Shown here piece by piece: positions 1 to 7,319 of a stretch of 22,403 nt of DNA (position 1 is the first letter of the stretch; each line of letters starts with the position of its first letter). The translations under genes and the position numbers were made by a program. Below the pieces are notes generated by a model that worked only from the letters and a program-made list of their open reading frames with translations, was not told the origin of the DNA and made no database searches. The DNA is taken from the NCBI GenBank assembly GCA_937917475.1, contig CALDNF010000072.1, positions 1-22,403 on the forward strand, written 5' to 3'. This stretch comes from an uncultured Faecalibacterium sp. (GTDB lineage: Bacteria; Bacillota; Clostridia; Oscillospirales; Ruminococcaceae).

Positions 1-1198
1 TATCCAGCATCTTGATGAACTCGATGATGTTGGTCATGGCACGGTAGGGCATGGCAGCGGTGATATCACCGGCCACGGCATCCTTCAGGGTGGGCTTGAC
101 GTTGGACTGTGCCAGCTCCTTCTGCCAGGTGCGCTTGCCGTCCAGAATATCGCCGTAACGCTGGACCATGATGTGGCCTGCGCCCAGCATATTGGTCAGC
201 TCGCCCACCTTCTGTGCGTAGGCGATGGGCTGATTGAAGGGCTCGGTAAAGTTGTGGGAAACAAGGATGGCAAGGTTCGTGTTCTCGCTCTTCTTCTCCT
301 TGAAGCTGTGTCCGTTGACCACGGCAAGGTCGTTGTCATAATTTTCCTGCGCCACAAAACCGCCGGGGTTCTGGCAGAAGGTGCGCACCTTGTTCTTCCA
401 GGGCTTGGGATAGCCGATGAGCTTGGACTCATACAGCACTTTGTTGACCTTTTCCATGACCTCGTTCCGGCACTCCACACGGACGCCGATATCCACGGTG
501 CCGGGCTTGTGGGCAATATGATGCTCGGCGCAGATCTTTTCCAGCCAGTCGGCTCCCCGGCGGCCGGTGCCAATGACCACGGTATCGCCGTAGACCGGAT
601 AAGCCTCTGCGTCATGGGGTCCCTTGATGAGGACGCCCTTGCACTCCTCGTTCTCGAGAATGATGTTCTCACACTCGGTGGAGAAGAGCATTTCCACACC
701 GTTGTCGGCCAGATAATTCTGGATGGCAAGATAGAGCTGCTGGGCCTTCTCGGTGCCAAGGTGGCGGATGGGGCAGTCCACCAGCTTCAGGCCCGCATGG
801 ATGGCGTTCTTGCGGATCTCCTTGATGTCCTCGCCGGTGTAGATACCCTCCACATGGGGGTCTGCACCGAACTCCAGATAGATCTTATCGGTATAGTTGA
901 TCAGCTCCTGAGCAAACTCCTCGCCGATGAGGGTAGGCAGGTCGCCGCCCACTTCATAGGACAGGCTCAGCTTGCCGTCCGAAAATGCGCCCGCACCGGA
1001 GAAGCCGGTGGTGATGGCGCAGGTGGGGCGGCAGTTGACGCAGTGGCCCAGCTCTGCCTTGGGGCAGTGCCGCTTTTCCACCGGCTTGCCTTTTTCCACC
1101 AGCAGGATCTTCTTCTTGCTGCCATGGCGCAGCAGCTCAACTGCAGTAAAGATACCGGCCGGGCCGGCACCCACAATGATCAGATCGTATTTTTCCAT
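1..1198 (-). CDS. FAD-dependent dehydrogenase (COG2509-like), 3' end cut by window edge
   Basis: Probable NAD(P)/FAD-dependent oxidoreductase of the uncharacterised COG2509 type; substrate unknown, cytoplasmic. The frame stays open from an ATG at 1198 to the window edge (399 codons), so the C-terminus is missing. Residues 7-20 carry a dinucleotide-binding motif (IIVGAGPAGIFTA), followed by an acidic end of the second strand (LLVEKG). Residues 45-60 hold four cysteines (C45, C53, C56, C60), then GFSGAGAFSDGKL, a stretch I associate with this family. A second nucleotide-binding segment (VVIGTGRRGADW) occurs mid-protein. AAAGGA lies 9 bases before the ATG, which supports this start. It is the last visible gene of a six-gene leftward run, 31 bp after the DUF308 gene. 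The cysteine cluster could hold a metal or Fe-S centre, but that is inference. Family call fairly sure, function unknown. Confidence 0.85.
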   Translation of the reverse strand, partial: MEKYDLIIVGAGPAGIFTAVELLRHGSKKKILLVEKGKPVEKRHCPKAELGHCVNCRPTCAITTGFSGAGAFSDGKLSLSYEVGGDLPTLIGEEFAQELINYTDKIYLEFGADPHVEGIYTGEDIKEIRKNAIHAGLKLVDCPIRHLGTEKAQQLYLAIQNYLADNGVEMLFSTECENIILENEECKGVLIKGPHDAEAYPVYGDTVVIGTGRRGADWLEKICAEHHIAHKPGTVDIGVRVECRNEVMEKVNKVLYESKLIGYPKPWKNKVRTFCQNPGGFVAQENYDNDLAVVNGHSFKEKKSENTNLAILVSHNFTEPFNQPIAYAQKVGELTNMLGAGHIMVQRYGDILDGKRTWQKELAQSNVKPTLKDAVAGDITAAMPYRAMTNIIEFIKMLD

Positions 1199-1229
1199 CT
1201 TCTTTTATCCTTTGCAATTTATAAATTGA

Positions 1230-1940
1230 TTATTCGTCCTCGGAGCTTTCCTGCTCCACCGTGGCACTCTCATCCACATGGTCCAGCTCCACGGCCGTAG
1301 CTTCCACGTCGGCAGGAGCCACATCCGGAGCCACCACACCATCGCCGTTCAGATCCTGCCCGGTAATGGCCTCCAGCACGGTCTGGGTCTCGGGATGCAG
1401 CTTTGCAAACCGGCGCACTGCGATCACCGTGTACAGGGCACTCAGCAGATTCAGTGCACCCTCCACGATCAGGATCACGCCGATGGCCATGACCAGCGTC
1501 TCCATGGTGCCGAAGGGGTTCAGGATCATCACTACGCCCAGCGCAATGCTGAGCAGAGCCAGCAGCAGAAAGCCCTTCCAGCTGCCATACTCGCAGCGGC
1601 GGAGTTCCAGTGCGTTCTGCACCCGACCCAGACTGTCAAAGATGACGAACAGGCCGAACACGATGGGCAGGATGCGCACCACGATATCGCTGCGCAGGAA
1701 GAGGAAGGCTCCCAATGCCAGACAGACCAGACCTGAGATCAGGGTCAGCTGGCTCTGAAAAATTCCTCGTTCCACCACAAAATACCGCACCAGCTGCACC
1801 ACAGCGCAGGCCAGCACCACAGCACCCAGCGCATAGCAGACCACATTCAGGGCCGTGCCCGGTGCACAGAGCAGAAAGATGCCCAATGCCAGATACATCA
1901 CGCTCATGAGGATGAGGTTCCATTTCAGCTTCTTTGCCAT
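1230..1940 (-). CDS. DUF308 / HdeD-like membrane protein with acidic C-terminal tail
   Basis: Integral membrane protein of 236 residues with about six hydrophobic segments (roughly 8-28, 33-53, 64-83, 87-107, 122-141, 146-175) in the duplicated small-helix pattern of DUF308/HdeD proteins, whose role is poorly defined outside enterobacterial acid resistance. After the last helix comes a basic stretch (RRFAK) and an acidic tail of about 55 residues. The tail includes DLNGDG at 196-201, which resembles a calcium-binding DxNxDG loop, and ends in ESSEDE. I chose the ATG at 1940 because AAAGGA lies 11 bases upstream; an in-frame GTG at 1949 is only 2 bases from that site and is less likely. It lies 21 bp after the MATE gene and 31 bp before the FAD dehydrogenase, so probably one transcript. 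Confidence 0.8.
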   Translation of the reverse strand: MAKKLKWNLILMSVMYLALGIFLLCAPGTALNVVCYALGAVVLACAVVQLVRYFVVERGIFQSQLTLISGLVCLALGAFLFLRSDIVVRILPIVFGLFVIFDSLGRVQNALELRRCEYGSWKGFLLLALLSIALGVVMILNPFGTMETLVMAIGVILIVEGALNLLSALYTVIAVRRFAKLHPETQTVLEAITGQDLNGDGVVAPDVAPADVEATAVELDHVDESATVEQESSEDE

Positions 1941-1961
1941 AGAGATCACATTCCTTTCCGG

Positions 1962-3356
1962 TCACTGAGCCGACTGCTCATACAGCGGCGCAATGACTTT
2001 TTTGTTGATGCGTGCCATAAAAACAAGGCTCAGCAGCAGGCTGAAGACCTCGGCAATGAGGAAAGACCACCACACCATGTTCACATCGCCGGTCCGGCTC
2101 AGCAGCCATGCGGCGGGGATCAGCACCACCAGCTGACGGCAGACCGAAACGGTCAGACTGAACACGCCGTTGCCCAACGCCTGAAAGACCGAGGACAGGA
2201 TGATGCCCACGCCGGCCAGCAGGAAGTGCGGACAGATGATCCGCAGAGCCGGCACGCCGATGGCAAGCATGGCGTCGCTGGCCGCAAAGATGCCCAGCAC
2301 CTTGTCCGGCAGGAACTGGAAGATGCAGAAACCGATCAGCATGATGCACTCCGCATACATGATTGCCAGCTTGATGGTCTTTTTGACCCGCTCCGGATTC
2401 CGTGCGCCGTAGTTGTAACTGATGATGGGCACCATGCCGTTGTTCATGCCGAAGATGGGCATGAAGACGAAGCTCTGCAGCTTGAAGTAGACGCCGAACA
2501 CAGCCACTGCCGTTGCCGAGAAGCCCATGAGGATCTGATTCATGAAGAAGGTCATCAGGCTGCCCACACACTGCATGGCGATGCTGGGCAGGCCCACGAC
2601 ATAGATCCGCCGGATAGCAGTTCCGCTGGGCTTAAAGCCTCTGAAATCCATCTGGATATCCGGATTCTTTTTCAGATTGAAGAAGATCGACACGCCTGCG
2701 CCGCAGAACTGGCCGATGACGGTAGCCACTGCTGCGCCAGTGGTGCCGGACAGAGCCTCGCCGCAGTAACCGAAGATAAAAATGGGGTCCAGCACGATGT
2801 TCACCGCCGCACCGATCAGCTGGCTGATCATGCTCAGGTGAGTGCGCCCGGTGGCGGCCAGCAGCTTTTCGTTCATGGTCTGCATGAACAGGCCCAGACT
2901 GAACACACAGCAGACCGTCAGATACCGGATGCCCTGCTCTGCAATGACCGCATCGCTGGTCTGTGCGTAGAAGTAGGGCTTCATGCAGGTCAGACCGATG
3001 ACGAGAAACACCACAAAACTGCACAGGGCCAGAAACACACCGTTTTCAGCGGTCTTGTTGGCCCGCTCCTGATTTTTCTCGCCCAGACTCTTGGACAGCA
3101 GAGCGTTGACGCCCACGCCGGTGCCCACGCCCACGGCGATCATCACATTCTGCAGCGAGAAGGCCAGCGAGACTGCCGTCAGGGCTTCCTCACTGACATG
3201 GGACACGAAAATCGAGTCCACCACATTGTACAATGCCTGCACCAGCATCGAGACCATCATCGGCACACTGAGACGGATCAGCAGAGGGTTGATGTCCATA
3301 GTGCCCATGATGTTTTCCTGCGCCGGTGCAGAAACTTGGGGTTGCTTGTTTTCCAC
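1962..3356 (-). CDS. MATE family multidrug/cation exporter
   Basis: Multi-antimicrobial extrusion (MATE) transporter of 464 residues, the usual family length, with about twelve hydrophobic segments expected in the cytoplasmic membrane. The N-terminal half shows the signature PMMVSMLVQALYNVVDSIFV, then a loop LSKSLGEKNQERANKT, and the two halves are similar (the second has PSIAMQCVGSLMTFFMNQIL and NYGARNPERVKK). Such proteins use Na+ or H+ gradients to export cationic drugs or metabolites; the substrate here cannot be told. I chose the GTG at 3356 because AAAGGAG lies 5 bases upstream. The frame stays open further 5', through an intergenic hairpin, but no ribosome site supports a longer protein. 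It follows the kinase gene by 117 bp, the widest gap in this gene run. Confidence 0.9.
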   Translation of the reverse strand: MENKQPQVSAPAQENIMGTMDINPLLIRLSVPMMVSMLVQALYNVVDSIFVSHVSEEALTAVSLAFSLQNVMIAVGVGTGVGVNALLSKSLGEKNQERANKTAENGVFLALCSFVVFLVIGLTCMKPYFYAQTSDAVIAEQGIRYLTVCCVFSLGLFMQTMNEKLLAATGRTHLSMISQLIGAAVNIVLDPIFIFGYCGEALSGTTGAAVATVIGQFCGAGVSIFFNLKKNPDIQMDFRGFKPSGTAIRRIYVVGLPSIAMQCVGSLMTFFMNQILMGFSATAVAVFGVYFKLQSFVFMPIFGMNNGMVPIISYNYGARNPERVKKTIKLAIMYAECIMLIGFCIFQFLPDKVLGIFAASDAMLAIGVPALRIICPHFLLAGVGIILSSVFQALGNGVFSLTVSVCRQLVVLIPAAWLLSRTGDVNMVWWSFLIAEVFSLLLSLVFMARINKKVIAPLYEQSAQ

Positions 3357-3404
3357 GTTGACTCCTTTTGACTTTGAATGGGATTGCTTGTTTTTATGCC
3401 CAAA

Positions 3405-3437
3405 CGTGGGCAGGGCGCAAGCTGCGTCCTGCCCACG
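3405..3437 (-). terminator. Strong intergenic hairpin between kinase and MATE genes, possible attenuator
   Basis: CGTGGGCAGG (3405-3414) pairs perfectly with CCTGCCCACG (3428-3437). An inner CGCA/TGCG stem around a 3-base loop extends it past one mismatch on the minus strand. On that strand only three T residues follow directly, then GGGCATAAAAA, so it is a weak candidate for an intrinsic terminator. It could instead stabilise or separate the two halves of the leftward transcript. Confidence 0.4.
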
Positions 3438-3473
3438 AAGCATCGTTGTTTTTGGCCTTTCAGCCGACAGACC

Positions 3474-4079
3474 TTATTCCAGGGTCTTTTCCTTGGCGGC
3501 CACAGCATCCAGGATCATCTTGACGCAGGTCTCACGGCCCAGAGCCGCATTGATGGCCAGATCGTAGTTGTGTGCATCGCCCCAGCGATTCTGGGTGTAG
3601 TAGTTGTAGTAGGCAGCACGGTTGCGGTCGGTCTTTTCGATCTCTTCCTTGATGCCCTTTTCGTCTTTGGCCTTTACCAGCGGGTCGGTCTTGGCCAGCT
3701 CACGCCGCCACTCCACCGGAGCATAGATAAAGACACGCACCACATTTTTGCGTTCCCGCAGTACATAGTCGCCGCAGCGTCCCAGAATAACGCAGGGGCC
3801 CTCGTCGGCCAGCTGTTTGATGATCCGGCTCTGCAGAATGAACACCTGATCGCCCAGCGGCAGCTCATTGCCCATGGTGTACAGGCTGTACAGCAGGCTG
3901 TGGGTATGACGCTTCTCGCTTGCGGCCACAGCCTCTTCCGACAGACCGGAATGTTTGGCTGCCATGGTGATCAGCTCCTTGTCGTAGAGCTTGATCCCCA
4001 GTGCGTTGGCTACATCTTCTGCGATGTAGTTGCCGCCGGTGCAGTACTCTCGGCCAATGGTGATGATCGTCTTTGCCAT
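3474..4079 (-). CDS. Cytidylate kinase-like family protein
   Basis: Protein of 201 residues of the Cytidylate_kin2-type P-loop family, which is common in gut Firmicutes and often annotated as cytidylate kinase-like; the true phosphoryl acceptor is unproven. The N-terminus ITIGREYCTGGNYIAEDVA (residues 6-24) is the nucleotide-binding loop. It matches the family pattern R-x-Y-G-S-G-G only loosely, with CTGG where GSGG is usual and no classical GK[ST]. Further family features are CVILGRCGDYVL (96-107), a basic segment around VEWRREL, and DRNRAAYYNYYTQNRWGD (151-168), followed by YDLAINA. The ATG at 4079 has AGGAGG 8 bases upstream. It lies 39 bp after the C39-like gene. It should not be taken for the housekeeping Cmk, which has a different P-loop. 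Confidence 0.8.
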   Translation of the reverse strand: MAKTIITIGREYCTGGNYIAEDVANALGIKLYDKELITMAAKHSGLSEEAVAASEKRHTHSLLYSLYTMGNELPLGDQVFILQSRIIKQLADEGPCVILGRCGDYVLRERKNVVRVFIYAPVEWRRELAKTDPLVKAKDEKGIKEEIEKTDRNRAAYYNYYTQNRWGDAHNYDLAINAALGRETCVKMILDAVAAKEKTLE

Positions 4080-4118
4080 AATGTGTTCCTCCTATGTAAG
4101 TGATTTTATCCCGAAAAG

Positions 4119-5507
4119 TCACGGTTCGGGCCGCTTTGCTGCAGCCTGACCATCGCTTTGGTGATCGTTTTGCGGTGCCGGAGCTTCCGGCGGAGGCGGA
4201 GTGGGCAGCCGGACTTCGGCCACCCGCATGGTCCCGGTCTGGTCCACGGCGTAGACGCTCTGCCGCCCGCCCACAGCCAGCTGTTCGGCGGTGAACTGCA
4301 CCCCGCCGTTCCCGGTCCGCTGCATCCGCCGGAAGGTGCGGTGAGCGGTGGTGGCGTGGGCTACGCCGTCGTGGGGGCTTGCGGCGATCCACCCGGAGAA
4401 ATCCTCCGGCAGCGGGTCCCGCTGGCCCCGCCTTGCAAAGAAATAGCTGCCCTCGCCATCTCCCTTTTCCAGCTCGCAGAGGATGCGGCGGGGCCGGTTG
4501 GCCTCAATGTCCCGGGGCTTCTGCCGCAGGGCAATGGCCCGGCCGGTGAAATACCGGAGGAAATCCGTCAACGCCATGGTGCAGTTCACTGCACCGTCAT
4601 TTTCGGCTGTGGGGTCGTTCAAAAGCACAAAATCCGCCAGAACGGCGTCATCGTGGCCGAAGCCCCGCAGACCCATCCAGACTCCCACCGGATCCCGCTG
4701 GCCCCGGATCTTCCGCTCCACCCGGACAGCCACCGAGCAGCCGTCGTGGATCTGGGCCCGGAGGTCCTTCAGATCCATCCATGCCTGCCAGCAGGGATAA
4801 CCACAGCAGCCCGCCGCAGCGGCCGCAAAGGCGGCATTGCCGGTGCTGCGGGTGGCACTGTCCTCCATAACGTAGGCCACCTCTTCGGGCAGGATATCCT
4901 CTCCCCAGCGGTTCATCAACGCCGCCATGACCAGCGGCAGATCCATCTCCCGGCCAAAGGCGGGGTCATGGGCGTTCAGGCAGTACTCCGGCAGATAGAG
5001 CCGCCGGTTCAGCGGATGTCCGGTCTGCTTTTCCCAGACCAGCGGGCGGACCGCTGCCGCCAGCAGCCGAAGAGCCGGAGTCTCTTTGTCGTCGTTGGTG
5101 GAAAGATTCACCTGCAGCTGGATGCCGGTGCCGCCGCCGGGAGTCGCCACCGTGACGGTATCCCCCATCAGGAAGATCATTCCGTCCTCACTCTGAGCCG
5201 TGACGCTGCACCGGGGATAATCCGGGGCCCACTTGCCAAAGCTCAGCCAGCCGGTCCAGCTGTCCCCCGCATACACCCGGCACCGCACCTCCACCAGCGT
5301 GTTGTGGGGTGCATGGGCGTTCCAGCTGACGTTCAGGTTGCAGAAGGCTGGCATGGCAAACTCCGAGGTGGTGTAGCTGCCGTAGGGCAGATACCGCCCC
5401 GCCGCACTGTCCAGCACAACGCTGCCGCTTTCCAGAGCGACATTATCCAGCTGCCCCCGGGAGAAGGTCTCGGTTCCCTGCAGCACCAGATTGTTCCGCT
5501 GTTCCAT
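4119..5507 (-). CDS. C39-peptidase-like protein lacking catalytic Cys and His (probable pseudoenzyme)
   Basis: Protein of 462 residues. Residues 1-155 look beta-rich (for example WTGWLSFGKWAPDYPR and PALRLLAAAVRP), like the N-terminal domain of large C39 family peptidases. Residues 172-330 follow the order of the papain-fold C39 domain: a helix ending in NRWG, EEVAYVMED, TGNAAFAAAAAG, a glycine strand, RGF, and LLNDP (295-299). By alignment from memory, Asp189 occupies the place of the catalytic Cys (CSPTS changed to DLPLV) and Val276 that of the catalytic His (GH before the VVVRGF strand). This suggests a binding or scaffolding role. The tail is Pro/Ala-rich. No signal peptide is visible. 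The ATG at 5507 has GAGG 8 bases upstream; an in-frame GTG at 5516 directly abuts the ribosome site. It lies 15 bp after the YesL-like gene. Real gene: sure. Family call: moderate. Confidence 0.75.
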   Translation of the reverse strand: MEQRNNLVLQGTETFSRGQLDNVALESGSVVLDSAAGRYLPYGSYTTSEFAMPAFCNLNVSWNAHAPHNTLVEVRCRVYAGDSWTGWLSFGKWAPDYPRCSVTAQSEDGMIFLMGDTVTVATPGGGTGIQLQVNLSTNDDKETPALRLLAAAVRPLVWEKQTGHPLNRRLYLPEYCLNAHDPAFGREMDLPLVMAALMNRWGEDILPEEVAYVMEDSATRSTGNAAFAAAAAGCCGYPCWQAWMDLKDLRAQIHDGCSVAVRVERKIRGQRDPVGVWMGLRGFGHDDAVLADFVLLNDPTAENDGAVNCTMALTDFLRYFTGRAIALRQKPRDIEANRPRRILCELEKGDGEGSYFFARRGQRDPLPEDFSGWIAASPHDGVAHATTAHRTFRRMQRTGNGGVQFTAEQLAVGGRQSVYAVDQTGTMRVAEVRLPTPPPPEAPAPQNDHQSDGQAAAKRPEP

Positions 5508-5522
5508 CCCTTGCACCTCTTT

Positions 5523-6368
5523 TTACTGCGGCTCGTCCGAAGCCTCATCCTCGCTGCGCTCCGCAGCCAGCTCGGCTTCCAGCTCCGCATCCCGGAGCTT
5601 CTTGATATTTTCCTCGATATGGAACACCTTGTTCAGGTCGCCGTAAACGATCTGGCAGCAGATCTCGCAGGAGAACCAGAAGCCGAACACCAGCATCAGC
5701 AGAAGGCCCAGAGGCATGCACAGGATGACCAGACCCCAGAAAATGATGGTGACCAGCGATGCTGCCAGCGCATGAGGCAGGAAGGCGATCATGCAGTTCA
5801 GGCTGTTTTTCAGCGTCCGGCTCAGCGGCTGGTCCAGCAGGACCACCTGCGGCCACATATACGAGAACAGCATATGGAACAGCACCAGATTCAGCACCAC
5901 GCCTACCCACATAGGCAGGCCCACATTGGTGCCATGGTAGAGCATGTTGAAGCAGAAATACACCAGAAAGATCTGGGTGGTAACCACCACGCAGTAGAGC
6001 ACACCCGGCAGGATGCTGGCCCTGAAGTTCCGCTTGAAGGCCTTGCGGTAGGTCATCCACCAGTAGCCTGCCTCATCCCGGAGGGCACGGAGGACGGTGT
6101 CGTACATTCCGGCCAGCACCGGCCCGGCAAGGATACCGCCCACGGCGGCACTGAGGACCATGACCGGCAGGCTGTTCATCAAAAAGCCGATGTACACCAG
6201 ACAGATCACCGGCGCAAAGCCAAGGCAGGTGATGAGGTTTGCCAGAAACATCCCGCTCATATCCCGGCCCACCAGCTCAAAAAAGCGGCCTACACCGGTC
6301 TTGCGGGGGGTGTCCTTTTCGACGCCCGGCCCGGCCTTGAAATCATTTGCAGAAGGAAACAAGCTCAT
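5523..6368 (-). CDS. YesL/DUF624-like membrane protein
   Basis: Membrane protein of 281 residues. After about 27 hydrophilic residues comes RFFELVGRDMSGMFLANLITCLGFAPVICL, then a glycine-rich helix (GGILAGPVLAGMYDTVLRALRDE), the basic loop YRKAFKRNFRAS, and three or four more hydrophobic segments. This order matches YesL/DUF624 proteins, often found with carbohydrate transport genes but of unknown function. The C-terminus is charged (LRDAELEAELAAERSEDEASDEPQ is its general character) and probably helical. The ATG at 6368 has AAAGGGAG 7 bases upstream. The promoter at 6445-6473 puts this gene first in the leftward run, with an untranslated leader of about 70 bases. Family membership is likely rather than certain. 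Confidence 0.75.
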   Translation of the reverse strand: MSLFPSANDFKAGPGVEKDTPRKTGVGRFFELVGRDMSGMFLANLITCLGFAPVICLVYIGFLMNSLPVMVLSAAVGGILAGPVLAGMYDTVLRALRDEAGYWWMTYRKAFKRNFRASILPGVLYCVVVTTQIFLVYFCFNMLYHGTNVGLPMWVGVVLNLVLFHMLFSYMWPQVVLLDQPLSRTLKNSLNCMIAFLPHALAASLVTIIFWGLVILCMPLGLLLMLVFGFWFSCEICCQIVYGDLNKVFHIEENIKKLRDAELEAELAAERSEDEASDEPQ

Positions 6369-6400
6369 TCGGGTTCTCCCTTTGTATCGACAGCCTCCCG

Positions 6401-6420
6401 GCGTTTCGGCGAAGAAACGC
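6401..6420 (-). other. Leader hairpin of the leftward gene run
   Basis: GCGTTTC (6401-6407) and GAAACGC (6414-6420) form a perfect 7-bp stem with a 6-base loop inside the predicted untranslated leader of the YesL-like gene. No T tract follows, so it is not a terminator. It may affect transcript stability. Confidence 0.4.
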
Positions 6421-6444
6421 AATTGTGCTATCTTTCTGATTATA

Positions 6445-6473
6445 AATATACCCGGCTTTTGTGGATTTTGCAA
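6445..6473 (-). promoter_or_regulatory. Sigma-A promoter for the leftward six-gene run
   Basis: Read on the minus strand, TTGCAA (6473-6468) and TATATT (6450-6445) are separated by exactly 17 bases. Transcription would start near 6438 and give a leader of about 70 bases before the ATG at 6368. Confidence 0.7.
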
Positions 6474-6531
6474 GACGCAAACCCCTTTAAATGTAAAAAA
6501 AGTATTTTTGCTCCCTTTTTTTCACAAAGTG

Positions 6532-6540
6532 TGTTACAAT
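6532..6540 (+). promoter_or_regulatory. Extended -10 promoter for plsC
   Basis: TGTTACAAT is a TGn-extended -10 box (TACAAT at 6535-6540) 40 bases before the plsC start. No good -35 box is seen at the right distance, as is usual for extended -10 promoters. Start of transcription would fall near 6547. Confidence 0.6.
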
Positions 6541-6546
6541 AAATTC

Positions 6547-6561
6547 GGCTTTTTAAAAGCC
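6547..6561. promoter_or_regulatory. 15-bp palindrome at the predicted plsC transcription start
   Basis: GGCTTTTTAAAAGCC is a perfect 7-bp inverted repeat around one central base. It begins 7 bases after the -10 box and ends just before the ribosome binding site AAGGAGG (6564-6570). The position suits an operator, or the end of the short leader. No regulator is identified. Confidence 0.35.
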
Positions 6562-6580
6562 AGAAGGAGGATATTGATCC

Positions 6581-7306
6581 GTGAATCTATTCCGCACCAT
6601 TGCGATGTTCATTTATCTGTTCGGTTACATGATCGTTCATTACGGCGTCCTGCGCAAAGGCGAGCGCGCCAAAGCCGCCGGAGACCTTGAGACGGTAGAG
6701 CAGATCGTCAACAAACACATTCCCCACTGGAGCCGGGGCATCCTGAAGGTCAGCGGCGTCCAGCTGACCGTTACCGGCCTTGAAAACATCCCCAAGGACA
6801 CCGCCTGCGTTTTTGTGGGCAACCACCGCAGCTATTACGACATTCCCCTGCTGCTGGCTGCACTGGATGCCCCCCACGGCATCCTTGCCAAGGAAGAGCT
6901 GGAAAAAATCCCCCTGCTCAACCGCTGGATGAAGCTGCTGGGCTGCGTATTCGTTCAGCGTGACGATGTGCGGGCCTCGGTCCGTGCCCTGAACGATGCC
7001 ACTGCCATCGTGGAAAGCGGAAAAAGCTTCGTCATCTTCCCCGAGGGCACTCGCTACAAGGGCGAAGAGGGCGGTGCAGGCGAGTTCAAGAACGGTGCCT
7101 TCCGCATCGCCGTCAAGACCGGAGCCCCAGTGGTACCGGTGGCCATCACCGGGGCACGGGCCCTGTTTGAGAACCACGGCAACATGGTCACCCCCGGGCC
7201 GGTCAAGATCAAGATCCTGCCCCCCATCCAGACCGCCGGCATGAGCCGTGCCGAGCAGAAGCAGCTGCCGGACGCCGTGCGGCAGACCATTCTGGCACAG
7301 CTGTAA
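6581..7306 (+). CDS. plsC: 1-acyl-sn-glycerol-3-phosphate acyltransferase
   Basis: Membrane-associated acyltransferase that adds the second acyl chain to lysophosphatidic acid to make phosphatidic acid, the precursor of membrane phospholipids. The protein has 241 residues, the normal size. A hydrophobic N-terminal segment (residues 7-23) can anchor it. The catalytic motif NHRSYYD (81-87) matches NHx4D, followed by GCVFVQRD (121-128), FPEGTR (153-158, glycerol-phosphate binding) and VVPVAITG (184-191). Translation starts at a GTG at 6581, with AAGGAGG 10 bases upstream. It is the first gene of a three-gene unit; the next gene starts 13 bp after its stop. Very similar families (for example lyso-ornithine lipid acyltransferases) share these motifs, so the exact acceptor is inferred. 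Confidence 0.92.
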   Translation: MNLFRTIAMFIYLFGYMIVHYGVLRKGERAKAAGDLETVEQIVNKHIPHWSRGILKVSGVQLTVTGLENIPKDTACVFVGNHRSYYDIPLLLAALDAPHGILAKEELEKIPLLNRWMKLLGCVFVQRDDVRASVRALNDATAIVESGKSFVIFPEGTRYKGEEGGAGEFKNGAFRIAVKTGAPVVPVAITGARALFENHGNMVTPGPVKIKILPPIQTAGMSRAEQKQLPDAVRQTILAQL

Positions 7307-7319
7307 CGCAGGAGGACCT

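Noticed and set aside
4158..6542. Very long open frame (794 codons) on the plus strand
   Set aside because: It runs antisense to the C39-like and YesL-like genes and through their promoter. It is rich in His, Gln, Arg and Pro with no domain, as expected for a GC-rich antisense frame.
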